DNA of 61,521 nt. It comes from an uncultured Bacteroidota bacterium. Its GTDB lineage: Bacteria > Bacteroidota > Bacteroidia > Bacteroidales > GWA2-32-17. Under the pieces are notes generated by a model. The model worked only from the letters and a program-made list of their open reading frames with translations, did not search any database and had not been told where the DNA came from. The stretch covers positions 1 to 61,521 of the forward strand of contig CAILUD010000125.1 of assembly GCA_903837285.1 (NCBI GenBank). Direction: 5' to 3'. Below are positions 26,436-36,481 of this stretch, piece after piece. The translations under genes and the position numbers were made by a program. The first letter of the stretch is position 1; each line of letters begins with the position of its first letter.

Positions 26436-26813
26436 TTATCCTATTTGAGCCTGATATTGTTCAGCTGTTAAAAGTTCGTTTAGTTCAGCGGGATTTGATA
26501 ATTCAATTTTAATCATCCAACCATCACCATATGGATCTTTATTAATTACATCAGGCGTAGCTTCAATTTTTGGGTTTTTTTCTACTACTGTTCCAGAAAC
26601 CGGCATGTAAGAGTCAGAAACTGTTTTAACAGCTTCAATTGTTCCAAAAGCTTCGCCTTTTGAAAGAGTTTCGCCAACTGTTTCAATTTCAACAAAAACT
26701 ACATCGCCCAATTCGCCTTGAGCAAATTCTGTTACGCCTACAAAAGCGTTGTTACCTTCAACACGAATCCATTCGTGATCTTTAGTGTACTTTAAATTTA
26801 CTGGAACGTTCAT
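26436..26813 (-). CDS. gcvH: Glycine cleavage system H protein
   Basis: 125 residues, the normal length. It carries the lipoyl-lysine arm that shuttles aminomethyl groups between GcvP, GcvT and GcvL. The lipoylation site is Lys63 in FGTIEAVKTVSDSY, inside the biotinyl/lipoyl fold, and the N-terminal YTKDHEWI is typical. It stands alone: no gcvT, gcvP or lipoyl synthase gene is adjacent. A terminator follows, and it diverges from the aconitase gene. Confidence 0.97.
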   Translation of the reverse strand: MNVPVNLKYTKDHEWIRVEGNNAFVGVTEFAQGELGDVVFVEIETVGETLSKGEAFGTIEAVKTVSDSYMPVSGTVVEKNPKIEATPDVINKDPYGDGWMIKIELSNPAELNELLTAEQYQAQIG

Positions 26814-26967
26814 TTTTTATGTTTTTTTAGATGATTTTACTAATCTCAAAAGTATTAAAAAACCTATTAATACGAAATATGTTTATTGTCATATTTTTAA
26901 AAAAACAAGAATTAAATATTTTTATGAAAAAAACATGATTAAAGTCGTCTTTTTATTACATTTTGGT

Positions 26968-26975
26968 TAATTTTG
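26968..26975 (+). promoter_or_regulatory. Candidate -7 box for the aconitase gene
   Basis: TAATTTTG fits TAnnTTTG, 70 bp before the ATG at 27046. No clear -33 element. Confidence 0.3.
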
Positions 26976-27045
26976 TAAACCGTTAAAAAAACGAAATAAT
27001 TTTAGTAATAAACAATTATATAACTAATTACAACAAATTTTTAAT

Positions 27046-29316
27046 ATGATTTTTAACATCGACATGATTAGAAAAGTGTATGCAGCCTATAGCCAAAAAG
27101 TTGTTAATGCACGAAATCTCTTAAATGCTCCTTTAACACTTGCCGAAAAAATTCTCTATTCACATCTTTATGATGTGGAAGCAAAAACTGCTTTTAGCCG
27201 CGGTAAAGATTATGTAAATTTTTTACCAGACCGGGTTGCTATGCAAGATGCAACTGCTCAAATGGCATTACTTCAATTTATGATGGCAGGAAAACCAACT
27301 ACAGCAGTTCCTTCTTCTGTTCATGCCGATCATTTAATTCAGGCAAAAATTGAAGCAGGTGTTGATTTAGCGCATGCAAATATTACTAATCGTGAAGTTT
27401 ATGATTTTCTAAGTTCAATAAGTAATAAATATGGTATCGATTTCTGGAAACCAGGTGCAGGAATTATTCATCAGGTTGTTTTAGAAAATTACGCCTTCCC
27501 TGGTGGAATGATGATTGGAACCGATTCTCATACAGTTAATGCAGGTGGATTAGGAATGTTGGCAATTGGTGTTGGCGGTGCCGATGCAGTTGATGTAATG
27601 GCAGGAATGGCTTGGGAACTTAAATTTCCAAAATTAATCGGTATTAAACTAACTGGAAAATTAAACGGTTGGGCTTCTGCAAAAGATGTAATCTTAAAAG
27701 TTGCAGGAATACTTACAGTAAAAGGTGGTACAGGCGCAGTAGTTGAATATTTTGGCGATGGTGCAAAATCTCTTTCATGTACAGGAAAAGCTACAATTTG
27801 TAACATGGGTGCAGAAATTGGAGCAACATGCTCTACGTTTGGTTACGATGAGTCGATGGAACGTTTTTTACGTGCAACCGGAAGAAACGAAGTTGCCGAT
27901 TTAGCAAATAACATTAAAGCTGATTTAACAGGCGATGATGAAGTTTACGCTAACCCAGAAAAATATTTCGATCAGGTTTTTGAAATTAATCTTTCTGAAT
28001 TAGAACCTTATTTAAACGGACCATTTACTCCAGATAGAGCTACCCCAATTTCAAAAATGAAAGAAGAAGCTGCTAAAAATGGCTGGCCAACTAAAGTTGA
28101 AGTGGGTTTAATAGGTTCATGTACAAATTCATCATACGAAGATATTTCTCGCTCTGCTTCAATAGCAAAACAAGCAGGTGAAAAAAACATAAAAGTAAAA
28201 GCAGAATACTCCATAACACCAGGTTCTGAACAAGTTCATCATTTGATTAAACGCGACGGATTTATTGATATTTTCGATAAAATTGGTGGAAAAGTTTTTG
28301 CAAATGCTTGTGGTCCATGTATTGGTCAGTGGGACAGAGAAGGTGCAGACAAAGGCGAAAAAAATACTATCGTTCATTCATTCAACCGCAATTTCTCGAA
28401 ACGTGCCGATGGAAATCCAAATACCCATGCTTTTGTTGCATCACCAGAATTAGTTACAGTATTAGCAATTGCAGGTGATTTAACTTTTAATCCTATTACA
28501 GATACTATTAAAAATGAATTAGGACAAGATGTTAAACTTGATGCACCTCAAGGATTAGAACTTCCTCCAAAAGGATTTGAAGTTATTGAAAGTTGTTATC
28601 AGGCACCTGCTGCTGATGGCTCATCTGTTGTAATTAAAGTTGATGAAAAATCTGATAGACTACAATTATTAGCTCCATTTGCAGAATGGGATGGCGAAAA
28701 TTATAAAGAATTACCTTTATTAATTAAAGCAAAAGGTAAATGTACAACCGATCATATTTCAATGGCCGGTCCTTGGCTTTCGTATAGAGGTCATTTGGAA
28801 AATATTTCTAACAATATGCTAATTGGTGCAGAAAATTACTTCACAGGAAAAACAAACTCAGTTAAAAATCTATTAACTGGCGAATATAACGAAGTTCCAA
28901 AAGTGGCTAGAGCATACAAAGCTCAAGGTATTGGATCTATTGTTGTGGGCGACGAGAATTATGGTGAAGGATCATCACGTGAGCATGCTGCAATGGAACC
29001 ACGTCACTTAAACGTAAAAGCTGTTTTAGTAAAATCATTTGCCCGTATTCATGAAACGAACCTTAAAAAACAAGGAATGCTAGCTTTAACTTTTATTGAT
29101 AAAGCTGACTACGAAAAGATTCAGGAAAATGACAAAATAGACATAATGGGGCTAAAACATTTTACACCTGGAAAAAATCTACTAATTGTTTTAAATCATG
29201 CTGACGGAACAAAAGAAGAGTTTGAAGTAGCTCATACATATAACGAAATGCAGATTGGTTGGTTTAAGGCAGGCAGTGCATTAAATCTAATTGCAAAACA
29301 AGCACAAATGGCTTAA
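27046..29316 (+). CDS. acn: Aconitate hydratase
   Basis: 756 residues, the size of the mitochondrial-type aconitases. It interconverts citrate and isocitrate with a [4Fe4S] cluster whose ligands are Cys359 (GSCTNSS), Cys422 and Cys425 (ACGPCIGQW). Substrate motifs include [14 protein letters not shown] and, in the swivel domain, [16 protein letters not shown]. The first ATG (27046) gives the family-typical [16 protein letters not shown] start. It is followed after 26 bp by isocitrate dehydrogenase, so the pair supplies 2-oxoglutarate and NADPH. No citrate synthase gene is in the window. Confidence 0.97.
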   Translation: MIFNIDMIRKVYAAYSQKVVNARNLLNAPLTLAEKILYSHLYDVEAKTAFSRGKDYVNFLPDRVAMQDATAQMALLQFMMAGKPTTAVPSSVHADHLIQAKIEAGVDLAHANITNREVYDFLSSISNKYGIDFWKPGAGIIHQVVLENYAFPGGMMIGTDSHTVNAGGLGMLAIGVGGADAVDVMAGMAWELKFPKLIGIKLTGKLNGWASAKDVILKVAGILTVKGGTGAVVEYFGDGAKSLSCTGKATICNMGAEIGATCSTFGYDESMERFLRATGRNEVADLANNIKADLTGDDEVYANPEKYFDQVFEINLSELEPYLNGPFTPDRATPISKMKEEAAKNGWPTKVEVGLIGSCTNSSYEDISRSASIAKQAGEKNIKVKAEYSITPGSEQVHHLIKRDGFIDIFDKIGGKVFANACGPCIGQWDREGADKGEKNTIVHSFNRNFSKRADGNPNTHAFVASPELVTVLAIAGDLTFNPITDTIKNELGQDVKLDAPQGLELPPKGFEVIESCYQAPAADGSSVVIKVDEKSDRLQLLAPFAEWDGENYKELPLLIKAKGKCTTDHISMAGPWLSYRGHLENISNNMLIGAENYFTGKTNSVKNLLTGEYNEVPKVARAYKAQGIGSIVVGDENYGEGSSREHAAMEPRHLNVKAVLVKSFARIHETNLKKQGMLALTFIDKADYEKIQENDKIDIMGLKHFTPGKNLLIVLNHADGTKEEFEVAHTYNEMQIGWFKAGSALNLIAKQAQMA

Positions 29317-29342
29317 ACATAAAAAAGTTAACAAATTATAAA

Positions 29343-31574
29343 ATGGAAGAAAAATCACCTGTAATTATCTGGACTAAAATTGATGAAGCACCTGCATTAG
29401 CTTCGTACTCTTTGTTACCAATTGTTAATGCTTTTACCAAAGCTGCCGGCGTTGAAGTTGAAACACGCGACATTTCATTAGCAGGAAGAATTATTGCAAA
29501 TTTTCCAGAGAATCTAAAAGAAGATCAAAAAATTCACGATTACCTTACAGAACTTGGAAATCTTACTTTAACAAAAGAAGCAAATATTATAAAATTGCCA
29601 AACATTAGTGCTTCTGTGCCTCAATTAATAGCAGCAATTCAGGAATTAAATTCTAAAGGATATAACATTCCAAATTATCCAGAAGAACCAAAAACAGAAG
29701 AAGAACATAAACTCGTTGAAAGATTTGCAAAAATACTTGGAAGCGCAGTAAATCCTGTTTTGCGTGAAGGTAATTCCGACAGACGCTCAGCTGCTTCTGT
29801 AAAGAAGTTTTCGCAGAAAAATCCTCACCGAATGATGAAAGCATGGAGTGCTGATTCAAAATCACATGTATCTTTCATGAAAGCAAATGATTTTTTTGGA
29901 AACGAAAAATCTTTTGTAGCTCAAAATAACAATAGTTTCAAGATTGAATTTACCAATGAAAACGGCTCAACCTCAGTTTTGAAAGAAGGTTTAAAATTCA
30001 CTGCAAACGAAGTTATAGACTGTACTTTCATGTCGGCAAAAGCATTAAAAGAATTTTATGCTCAGCAATTTCAGGATGCAAAAGAAAAAGGAATTCTTCT
30101 TTCTTTACATTTGAAAGCCACAATGATGAAGATTTCGGACCCTGTTATGTTTGGTTATGCAGTTGAAGTATTTTACAAAGAAGTTCTAGATAAATATGCT
30201 GATGCATTAAAAGAAATTGGATTCAATCAGAATAATGGTATAGCTGATTTATATGCAAGATTAGAAAAACTTCCTGCAGAAAAACAAAAAGAAATAGAAG
30301 CTGACATACAGACTCTATATACAAAACAACCTGCACTTGCAATGGTTGATTCTGATAAAGGAATTACAAACTTACACGTTCCAAATAACATCATTATTGA
30401 CGCCTCAATGCCTGTTGTTATTCGTGATGGTGGAAAAATGTGGAATACAGCAAATAAACTTCAGGACACAAAATGCGTTGTTCCTGATCGTTGTTATTCT
30501 ACCTTATATCAGGTTGTAATTGAAGATTGTATTAAAAACGGACAGTACAACCCGGCCACAATGGGTAGTGTTTCAAACGTTGGTTTAATGGCTCAAAAAG
30601 CTGAAGAATATGGTTCTCATCCAACTACATTCATCATAAAAGACAACGGAACAGTAAAAGTTATCGCTGAAGATGGAACCGTATTAATAGAGCAGAAAGT
30701 TGAAAAAGGCGATATCTGGAGAATGTCAAGAGTTAAAGATGTTCCAATAAAAGACTGGGTAAAATTAGCTGTTACTAGAGCTAAACAATCAAATACACCA
30801 GCTATATTCTGGTTAGACAAAAACCGCGCTCACGATGCACAGATTATTAATAAAGTTGAACTTTATTTAAAAGACCATGATTTAACAAATCTCGAAATAA
30901 AAATCATGTGTCCAGATGATGCAATAAAATTCACATTAGAAAGAACTAGAGCTGGAAAAGACACAATTTCAGTTACCGGAAATGTATTGAGAGATTATTT
31001 AACCGATTTATTTCCAATTTTAGAACTTGGTACAAGTGCAAGAATGCTATCAATTGTTCCACTATTAGGTGGTGGAGGATTATTCGAAACCGGTGCAGGT
31101 GGTTCAGCTCCAAAGCACGTTCAACAATTTATGGAAGAGAGCCATTTAAGATGGGATTCATTAGGTGAATTTTTAGCATTGACAGTTTCATTAGAACATT
31201 TAGGATATAACTTCAACAATAAAGTTGCTTTAGATTTAGCAAAAGCTCTTGACAACGCAGTTGGAAAATATCTCGAAAACCAAAAAGAACCTTCTAAAAA
31301 AGCTGGTGAACTTGATAACAGAGGAAGTCATTTTTATTTAGCAATGTATTGGGCTCAGGCTCTTGCAGAGCAAAATGAAAATGCTGACTTAAAAGCAAAA
31401 TTCACAGTTGCAGCAAAACAATTAGCAGAAAATGAAACTATAATTTTAAAAGAAATTGCAGAAACCGTTGGAAAGCCTGCTGACATTGGCGGATATTATC
31501 TACCTGATGATAAAAAAGCAAATAACGCTTTAAGACCAAGCAAGACTTTAAATAAGATTATAGATTCGATTTAA
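29343..31574 (+). CDS. icd: NADP-dependent isocitrate dehydrogenase, monomeric type
   Basis: 743 residues, matching the monomeric (IDH-II) family of about 740 rather than the dimeric 400-residue form. It oxidises isocitrate to 2-oxoglutarate with NADP. Typical stretches are [19 protein letters not shown] at the N-terminus, [14 protein letters not shown], the metal/substrate region [15 protein letters not shown] and the C-terminal [16 protein letters not shown]. It is co-directional with aconitase at 26-bp spacing and is followed by a terminator, so the two form an operon for 2-oxoglutarate and NADPH. Confidence 0.96.
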   Translation: MEEKSPVIIWTKIDEAPALASYSLLPIVNAFTKAAGVEVETRDISLAGRIIANFPENLKEDQKIHDYLTELGNLTLTKEANIIKLPNISASVPQLIAAIQELNSKGYNIPNYPEEPKTEEEHKLVERFAKILGSAVNPVLREGNSDRRSAASVKKFSQKNPHRMMKAWSADSKSHVSFMKANDFFGNEKSFVAQNNNSFKIEFTNENGSTSVLKEGLKFTANEVIDCTFMSAKALKEFYAQQFQDAKEKGILLSLHLKATMMKISDPVMFGYAVEVFYKEVLDKYADALKEIGFNQNNGIADLYARLEKLPAEKQKEIEADIQTLYTKQPALAMVDSDKGITNLHVPNNIIIDASMPVVIRDGGKMWNTANKLQDTKCVVPDRCYSTLYQVVIEDCIKNGQYNPATMGSVSNVGLMAQKAEEYGSHPTTFIIKDNGTVKVIAEDGTVLIEQKVEKGDIWRMSRVKDVPIKDWVKLAVTRAKQSNTPAIFWLDKNRAHDAQIINKVELYLKDHDLTNLEIKIMCPDDAIKFTLERTRAGKDTISVTGNVLRDYLTDLFPILELGTSARMLSIVPLLGGGGLFETGAGGSAPKHVQQFMEESHLRWDSLGEFLALTVSLEHLGYNFNNKVALDLAKALDNAVGKYLENQKEPSKKAGELDNRGSHFYLAMYWAQALAEQNENADLKAKFTVAAKQLAENETIILKEIAETVGKPADIGGYYLPDDKKANNALRPSKTLNKIIDSI

Positions 31575-31599
31575 TTTTAAAATATTTACACTTTGTTAA

Positions 31600-31628
31600 A
31601 AACCTTAGAGAAATCTGAGGTTTTTTTT
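31600..31628 (+). terminator. Rho-independent terminator of the acn-icd operon
   Basis: Arms AACCTTAGA and TCTGAGGTT (one G-T type mismatch) with a short loop are followed by eight T, 26 bp past the icd stop. Confidence 0.85.
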
Positions 31629-31640
31629 GCTTTTTGCTTT

Positions 31641-31893
31641 TCGGGATTACAAATCCCGAATTATCTAGTTCCGGATTGCAAATCCGGAACAGCTACTGCT
31701 CAATATCAGCAACTGCTTATATGCTCATCCGGATTTGCAATCCGGATGTAAATAATTGCGGATTTGTAATCCGCACAATTATAACATTATTAAATTATTT
31801 CAATTCTCAACAACCTTTTACCAATTCTACCATGCAACCCGCTAATCGGGATTTGTAATCCCGATTTATGTAATTGCGGATTTGTAATCCGCA
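31641..31893. repeat. Array of six REP-type hairpins next to a RAYT gene
   Basis: Six imperfect palindromes share the core GGATT-nnn-AATCC with variable outer bases: CGGGATT (31641-31659), GTTCCGGATT (31668-31690), ATCCGGATT (31727-31747), TGCGGATT (31757-31775), AATCGGGATT (31844-31866) and TGCGGATT (31875-31893), each with its complement across a 3-nt loop. Spacing is irregular, 9 to 70 bp. The array fills the region between the icd terminator and the RAYT gene; short open frames across it are not credible genes. Confidence 0.9.
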
Positions 31894-31899
31894 TCATTA

Positions 31900-32442
31900 C
31901 TAGATTTTTTTAATTACCAATAATCCCTTACCACCACTATAATCAATAGCCGAACTATACTTATAATCCTGTGGTTCGAATACAATCTCAGCCCTTACAG
32001 GATTATTATGAATATAATCAAGTTTCTGATCCAAGAACTCATTTGTGTGGATCTCTTTAGCCTCATTTCCATCTTGCCAGAATTTATAGTCCTTAATCTT
32101 ATTGTTAAATCTGCCAGCAAATTCAAATCTGTTTAACATCCATTCTTTTCTGCTTTCAGGTAATTCCTTTATTTTATCAATAATTTCTTTACTTGTGAAT
32201 TTTTTAAAATCTCTAAGAATATCAGATAAATTATTTTCTTCTTCAGTTCCTACAATCATATGCAAATGATTACTCATTAAGCACCATGCATAAATTTTTA
32301 AGCCTTTATTTTTCTGACAGTAATCTAACGAATCAATAACAATATACTTATATTCTGGGCGAGTAAACACATCCACCCAGTCAATAACGGTTAATGTTAA
32401 AAAATAAATATAACCCGGAGATATTTTGTTTTTGATACCCAT
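31900..32442 (-). CDS. REP-associated tyrosine transposase (RAYT, Y1_Tnp)
   Basis: 180 residues of the IS200/IS605-like Y1 family. The metal-binding HUH-type motif is His59-Leu-His61 in MSNHLHMI, and the candidate nucleophile is Tyr143 in LDYIHNNPVRAEIV, a phrase characteristic of RAYTs. The start MGIKNKISPGYIYFLTLTVID matches the usual N-terminus. The gene lies inside eight REP-type hairpins (31641-31893 and 32476-32524) and has no TnpB. Family members bind and cut single-stranded REP hairpins and are thought to mobilise them. All key residues look intact. Confidence 0.93.
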   Translation of the reverse strand: MGIKNKISPGYIYFLTLTVIDWVDVFTRPEYKYIVIDSLDYCQKNKGLKIYAWCLMSNHLHMIVGTEEENNLSDILRDFKKFTSKEIIDKIKELPESRKEWMLNRFEFAGRFNNKIKDYKFWQDGNEAKEIHTNEFLDQKLDYIHNNPVRAEIVFEPQDYKYSSAIDYSGGKGLLVIKKI

Positions 32443-32474
32443 AAAACAAAATTAATAAATTTTTTGATTCTGAA

Positions 32475-32527
32475 ACGGGATTATAAATCCCGAGTTATTA
32501 CGTTCCGGATTACAAATCCGGAACAGC
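32475..32527. repeat. REP double hairpin on the 5' side of the RAYT gene
   Basis: Two hairpins, CGGGATT/AATCCCG (32476-32492) and GTTCCGGATT/AATCCGGAAC (32502-32524), repeat the order, spacing and linker of 31641-31693. Over 55 bp I count about eight differences and no gaps, so the two doublets are direct repeats bracketing the RAYT. Confidence 0.88.
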
Positions 32528-32547
32528 CAATATGCTTATTCTATACT

Positions 32548-33135
32548 TTACCTCGGAAACATTTCCCTCTCAACTATCTCACAAATAATGTGACCAATAA
32601 GTATATGAGTTTCCTGAATACGTGGAGTATCAGTTGAAGGAACATTTATTAGTAAGTCTGAAATATCTTTTATTTTTCCACCAGTAGTACCAGTTAATGC
32701 AATAGTAAATATTCCAGATCTTTTGGCTGTTGTTATAGCTCTTATAATATTCTCGGAATTACCGGAAGTTGAAATTGCAATTAATACATCGCCTGATTTC
32801 CCTGCACCAGAAATATATCGAGCATAAATTTCATCGAAAGAATAATCATTCGCTACGGAAGTAAGATAAGATGTGTTAACGTGTATTGCTTCAGCAGCAA
32901 GCGAAGGGCGATCAAAATAAAACCTGCCCGAAAATTCAGCTGCAATATGTTGCGCGTCGGCAGCACTACCACCATTTCCACAAAGCAAAAGTTTACCGCC
33001 AGCTTTATAACAACTAATTATTTTATTTGCAGCAGCCTCTATTGCAGACAATAAGTGCTTATCATTAAGCAAAGCTTGTTTTACAAATATATTACTATTA
33101 ATAATTTTTGCTATTTGTTCTGAATAATTAGTCAT
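32548..33135 (-). CDS. gmhA: Phosphoheptose (sedoheptulose 7-phosphate) isomerase
   Basis: About 195 residues with one SIS domain. GmhA turns sedoheptulose 7-phosphate into D-glycero-manno-heptose 7-phosphate, first step of heptose for lipopolysaccharide core. Key segments are LLLCGNGGSAADAQHIAAEF, DVLIAISTSGNSENII and the C-terminal QETHILIGHIICEIVE. Start placed at the ATG at 33135 (MTNYSEQ); a TTG at 33147 would add four residues. It follows a GT4 glycosyltransferase by about 16 bp, consistent with cell-surface glycan synthesis. Confidence 0.93.
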   Translation of the reverse strand: MTNYSEQIAKIINSNIFVKQALLNDKHLLSAIEAAANKIISCYKAGGKLLLCGNGGSAADAQHIAAEFSGRFYFDRPSLAAEAIHVNTSYLTSVANDYSFDEIYARYISGAGKSGDVLIAISTSGNSENIIRAITTAKRSGIFTIALTGTTGGKIKDISDLLINVPSTDTPRIQETHILIGHIICEIVEREMFPR

Positions 33136-33151
33136 AATAAATTGCAATTTG

Positions 33152-34315
33152 TTAATTAAACTGTTCTTCTGACTTCCCTGTTATTTTACTGTAAACCAAA
33201 AATATAGTTTCTGCCATTCGTTTCCACGAATATTTTGTTTTTTCTTTTGCGGCACCATCAGAAAATTCCTGTTCTTTGTTATGAGAATAAAATTTACCAA
33301 TTGCACTTGCAATAACTGCTGGCTCGGGATCAATAACATATCCAACTTTTTCGTGAGGAACCATCTCGGCTAATCCCCCCACATTAGTTACTATCATTGG
33401 TTTATTAAAGTGATAAGCTATTTGTGTAACGCCACTTTGAGTTGCATGCTTATACGGCTGAACAACAATATCAGCAGCAGAAAAGAAAGTTGCAACCTGA
33501 TTATCGGGAATAAATTCAGGGAAAAATTTAACCCTTTCTTCCAATCCAAGTTCTTTAACTAAATTGTAGTAAAATTCTGAATTTGAATAAAATTCGCCTG
33601 CTACTAATAGTTTTAAATCATTTGTATTTGCGCCATTTTCTTTCAATGCATATAAAAGCAAATCAAGACCTTTATAATCTCGAATTAATCCAAAAAACAA
33701 CATCCACCTCGAGTTTTCATCAACTCCTAATGTTTTTCGCGCTTCATTTTTCGGAATTATTGCTCCAAAATGATCAAAAAGCGGATGTGGACAATAATCT
33801 ACCAGTATATTCTTACTGGCCGTTCTTAGCTCTGCTTCTACAGCATGCGACATAACCACACAACCATCAACTGGTTTAATAAAATATTTTGCAAGACATT
33901 TATCACCAAATCTTTTTTCGTGAGGTAAATAATTATCAAGTACAGAAATAACTTTTGTGAATTTATTTTTCTTTGTAATTCGTGCTATACTTCCAAAACA
34001 AGGTCCCATAAATGGTAACCAAAAACGTATAAGCAAAATATCGGGACGTATTTTTTTTATTTTTCGTCCAACCTTAATCCATGAAAAAGGATTAATAGAA
34101 TTAACCTCTATGCGAATATCTAATCCTTCTGGCTTTGGTTCATTTGAATATTGAGTTTTTCCAGGAAAAAGAAATGATGGATACTGCAAGCTAAATGTAA
34201 AAATAACAACTTCGTTCCCTGAATCAATAAACTCACGAGCCAAACGGTCGTTATTTGCTGCAATACCACCGCGAAAGGGGTGTGCCGGACCAACTATTAC
34301 AATTTTTTTTCCCAC
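33152..34315 (-). CDS. Family 4 glycosyltransferase
   Basis: 387 residues with the GT-B fold. The N-terminal domain begins VIVGPAHPFRGGIAANNDRL; the C-terminal donor-binding domain includes LFFGLIRDYKGLDLLLYAL and the E-x7-E-like region HFNKPMIVTNVGGLAEMVP. The start codon is GTG. It is cytoplasmic or membrane-associated and transfers a nucleotide-activated sugar; donor and acceptor are unknown. Upstream of gmhA and divergent from a GT2 gene, so probably part of lipopolysaccharide or exopolysaccharide synthesis. Confidence 0.9.
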   Translation of the reverse strand: MGKKIVIVGPAHPFRGGIAANNDRLAREFIDSGNEVVIFTFSLQYPSFLFPGKTQYSNEPKPEGLDIRIEVNSINPFSWIKVGRKIKKIRPDILLIRFWLPFMGPCFGSIARITKKNKFTKVISVLDNYLPHEKRFGDKCLAKYFIKPVDGCVVMSHAVEAELRTASKNILVDYCPHPLFDHFGAIIPKNEARKTLGVDENSRWMLFFGLIRDYKGLDLLLYALKENGANTNDLKLLVAGEFYSNSEFYYNLVKELGLEERVKFFPEFIPDNQVATFFSAADIVVQPYKHATQSGVTQIAYHFNKPMIVTNVGGLAEMVPHEKVGYVIDPEPAVIASAIGKFYSHNKEQEFSDGAAKEKTKYSWKRMAETIFLVYSKITGKSEEQFN

Positions 34316-34366
34316 TAAAACTTATTTTGAAAGTATACAAAAGTAGCTTAATCTTTAAAAATACGA

Positions 34367-34374
34367 TACATTTG
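34367..34374 (+). promoter_or_regulatory. Candidate -7 box for the GT2 gene
   Basis: TACATTTG fits TAnnTTTG, 31 bp before the ATG at 34406. Confidence 0.4.
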
Positions 34375-34405
34375 CAACACAATCATTATTTCTTTATTTT
34401 TAAAA

Positions 34406-35314
34406 ATGGTTAAACTTTCTGCAATAATTTGTACTTACAACAGAGAAAAGTATTTACCTATTGCCCTTGATGCATTAATTAATCAAAAAGGAACGGTAAA
34501 AGGCGACTTCGAAATTGTAATTATAAACAATAATTCTACAGATAAAACTGAAGAAATTTCGCTATCATATCAAAAAAAATATACTGAAATTACTTTTGTT
34601 TATGCAACAGAAAGCAAACAGGGATTATCGCATGCAAGAAACAAAGGAATAGAAGTTTCTAACGGAGAGCTACTTGCCTTTTTAGATGATGATGCTTTTG
34701 CTGATGAAAATTATATTAAAGATGTTTTAGATTATTTTGAACTAAACAAACATATTAAAGCTGTTGGCGGTAGAATTTTACTTCACTTTGAAACTCAAAA
34801 ACCAGCCTGGTATACAAATTATTTAGGTTCTCTTCTCGGTTATTTTAATCCATGGGAGGAACCACGATTATTTAATAAAAAACAATACCCCCGTGGATCA
34901 AACATGGTGTATAAAAGCGAATTATTTAAAAAATATGGCGTTTTTAATCCCGAACTTGGTAGAATTGGAGCTGGCATGTTAGGCAGCGAAGAAAAAGAAA
35001 TGTTTCAACGCATTTATTCGGGCAATGAAGCTATTTACTATTTACCCAAAGCAGTTATTTACCACATGGTTCCAGTAGAAAGAACCTTAACTCCATTTCT
35101 TCGCAGACAGTCTGTTGGTGTTGGAAAAAGCGAAAGAATAAGAATCTTAACGACCAAAGTTGGTTTTACAAAAAAGATAATCGAAGAAATAATAAAATGG
35201 AAAGTTTCGTTTTTCCTTTTCCTTTTTTACATGTTTACTTTCCGTCCGGCCAAAGGAAATATGCTTATTAGATTTAGGTATTGGGTATTTCTAGGATTGA
35301 GGGGAAAAGAATAA
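34406..35314 (+). CDS. Family 2 glycosyltransferase
   Basis: 302 residues, GT-A fold. The start is SAIICTYNREKYLPIALD, and the metal-binding acidic motif is AFLDDDAF at about 91-98. The acceptor region contains YPRGSNMVYKSELF and GSEEKEMFQRI. A hydrophobic stretch near residues 270-290 may anchor it at the membrane. It diverges from the GT4-gmhA pair and converges on the S4-domain gene. The sugar it transfers cannot be inferred. Confidence 0.9.
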   Translation: MVKLSAIICTYNREKYLPIALDALINQKGTVKGDFEIVIINNNSTDKTEEISLSYQKKYTEITFVYATESKQGLSHARNKGIEVSNGELLAFLDDDAFADENYIKDVLDYFELNKHIKAVGGRILLHFETQKPAWYTNYLGSLLGYFNPWEEPRLFNKKQYPRGSNMVYKSELFKKYGVFNPELGRIGAGMLGSEEKEMFQRIYSGNEAIYYLPKAVIYHMVPVERTLTPFLRRQSVGVGKSERIRILTTKVGFTKKIIEEIIKWKVSFFLFLFYMFTFRPAKGNMLIRFRYWVFLGLRGKE

Positions 35315-35316
35315 TT

Positions 35317-35544
35317 TTATTCTGCAGCTTCAACAGTAATTGTCACATTTTTCTCTAGAACCGTAACAACATCTCCTACTCTTATTTTGGCACGTTTTCT
35401 TAATTCAATATTGCCATTTAACTGAACCATTTCTTCCTCTACTATTTGTTTAGCCTCACCGCCGCTAAAACAAACTCGTGCAGCTTTTAACAGCTTTATT
35501 AGTTCAATATATTCGCCAGTTATTGCAAATGTTTTTTGTGTCAT
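35317..35544 (-). CDS. S4 RNA-binding domain protein (YbcJ-like)
   Basis: 75 residues consisting of one S4 domain: FAITGEYIELIKLLKAARV, then GGEAKQIVEEEMVQLNG and a basic NIELRKRAKIRVGD. Such small proteins bind structured RNA, often on ribosomes, but their exact role is not settled. It converges with the GT2 gene, whose stop is only 2 bp away. Upstream on this strand lie two perfect-looking hairpins (35561-35580, 35595-35618). Confidence 0.88.
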   Translation of the reverse strand: MTQKTFAITGEYIELIKLLKAARVCFSGGEAKQIVEEEMVQLNGNIELRKRAKIRVGDVVTVLEKNVTITVEAAE

Positions 35545-35560
35545 ATTAATATACCATTAT

Positions 35561-35618
35561 TTCAAGCGTCTTCGCTTGAAAAGTTTAAATTTCCGTGGTC
35601 AGCGTGGACGCTAACCAC
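35561..35618. repeat. Two adjacent intergenic hairpins
   Basis: TTCAAGCG/CGCTTGAA with a 4-nt loop (35561-35580) and GTGGTcAGCGT/ACGCTaACCAC (35595-35618). They lie just upstream of the S4 gene and are not followed by T runs, so they look like small palindromic repeats. Confidence 0.6.
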
Positions 35619-35646
35619 AAAAAAGAATCACAGAAAATATAATATT

Positions 35647-35824
35647 AGAAACTGTTTTGAATTTTTAAAATACTATAGGGACATGATTTTCAACATTTAC
35701 CCCGCCCTAAAGGGAGTGTTGAAAATCAATTTACTCCCTTTAGGGGTTTGGGGAAAATAAATTGATTTTAAGGTAACTGTATTAATAAATATGTTAACAG
35801 GAATTAAAATTCAAAACAGTTTCT
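35647..35824. repeat. MITE-like element with 21-bp terminal inverted repeats
   Basis: The left end AGAAACTGTTTTGAATTTTT (35647-35666) is repeated inverted at 35804-35824 with one base indel. Inside are GATTTTCAACA/TGTTGAAAATC arms (35685-35695, 35717-35727) and a CTAAAGGGAG / CTCCCTTTAG pair. It is about 178 bp with no coding capacity; its right end touches the ferritin stop codon. Confidence 0.75.
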
Positions 35825-36336
35825 TAATTTGCTGCAGTTAATGGAACAAAAACTCTTTGTTGCATTTCGCGATCGAGCATTAATAATGCTGAGCCTTTTC
35901 CATCAATCATTTTAAGTTGTTCCAAAACACCGGTAACATTGGCTTCTTCTTCTACCTGCTCGTTAACAAACCATTGTAAAAAATTTGAAGCAGCATAATC
36001 TTTTTCAGATATAGCAACATTCATTAGGTTATTAATTAATGCAGTTACATGATTTTCATGTTTTAATGTTTCTGAAAAAATTTCAATAATATTTTTCCAA
36101 CTAATTTTTGGTGCCGCAATTGCATCAAAAATAACAGTTCCGCCGCGCTCAATTACATAATCATGAAACTTTAAAGCATGAGCTGTTTCTTCCTGATATT
36201 GAACGTGCATCCAATTTGCAAAACCTTTCAGGTTTTTTGTTTGGCACCATGCAGCCATTGACAAATATAAATATGCTGAATAAAATTCTGCATTAATTTG
36301 TTTATTTAATTCTTTTTCAACTTTTTTAGATATCAT
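35824..36336 (-). CDS. ftnA: Ferritin
   Basis: 170 residues, four-helix bundle. It oxidises and stores iron in a 24-mer shell. Ferroxidase residues line up: Glu17, Glu50, His53, Glu94 and Gln127, with the typical EFYSAYLYLSMAAWC and WMHVQYQEETAHALKFHDY helices. This is the non-haem FtnA type rather than bacterioferritin. It stands alone, near a cytochrome bd operon and a Crp/Fnr regulator. The terminal inverted repeat of a MITE-like element overlaps its stop codon by one base. Confidence 0.96.
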   Translation of the reverse strand: MISKKVEKELNKQINAEFYSAYLYLSMAAWCQTKNLKGFANWMHVQYQEETAHALKFHDYVIERGGTVIFDAIAAPKISWKNIIEIFSETLKHENHVTALINNLMNVAISEKDYAASNFLQWFVNEQVEEEANVTGVLEQLKMIDGKGSALLMLDREMQQRVFVPLTAAN

Positions 36337-36481
36337 AATATTTCTCCTTTATATTTAAATTTTATACAAAAATAAGCTTTAAAAATAAAAAACAGAGTCG
36401 ATTAAAGTATTTTCTTGTCAAAGTTACGAAAGATTAACAATGAATTTATAGTTAAAAATATTAAGAACATGCATTAATATA

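Noticed and set aside
31634..31858. Protein-coding frame across the REP array
   Set aside because: It consists of translated hairpins and AT-rich spacer, with no protein-like composition.
31641..31893. CRISPR array
   Set aside because: Repeats are themselves palindromic with a 3-nt loop, differ in their outer bases and are irregularly spaced; no cas gene is near. They fit REP hairpins of the neighbouring RAYT.
31970..31985. tRNA T-arm-like GGTTCGAA
   Set aside because: It is inside the RAYT coding sequence, with no acceptor stem or other arms around it.
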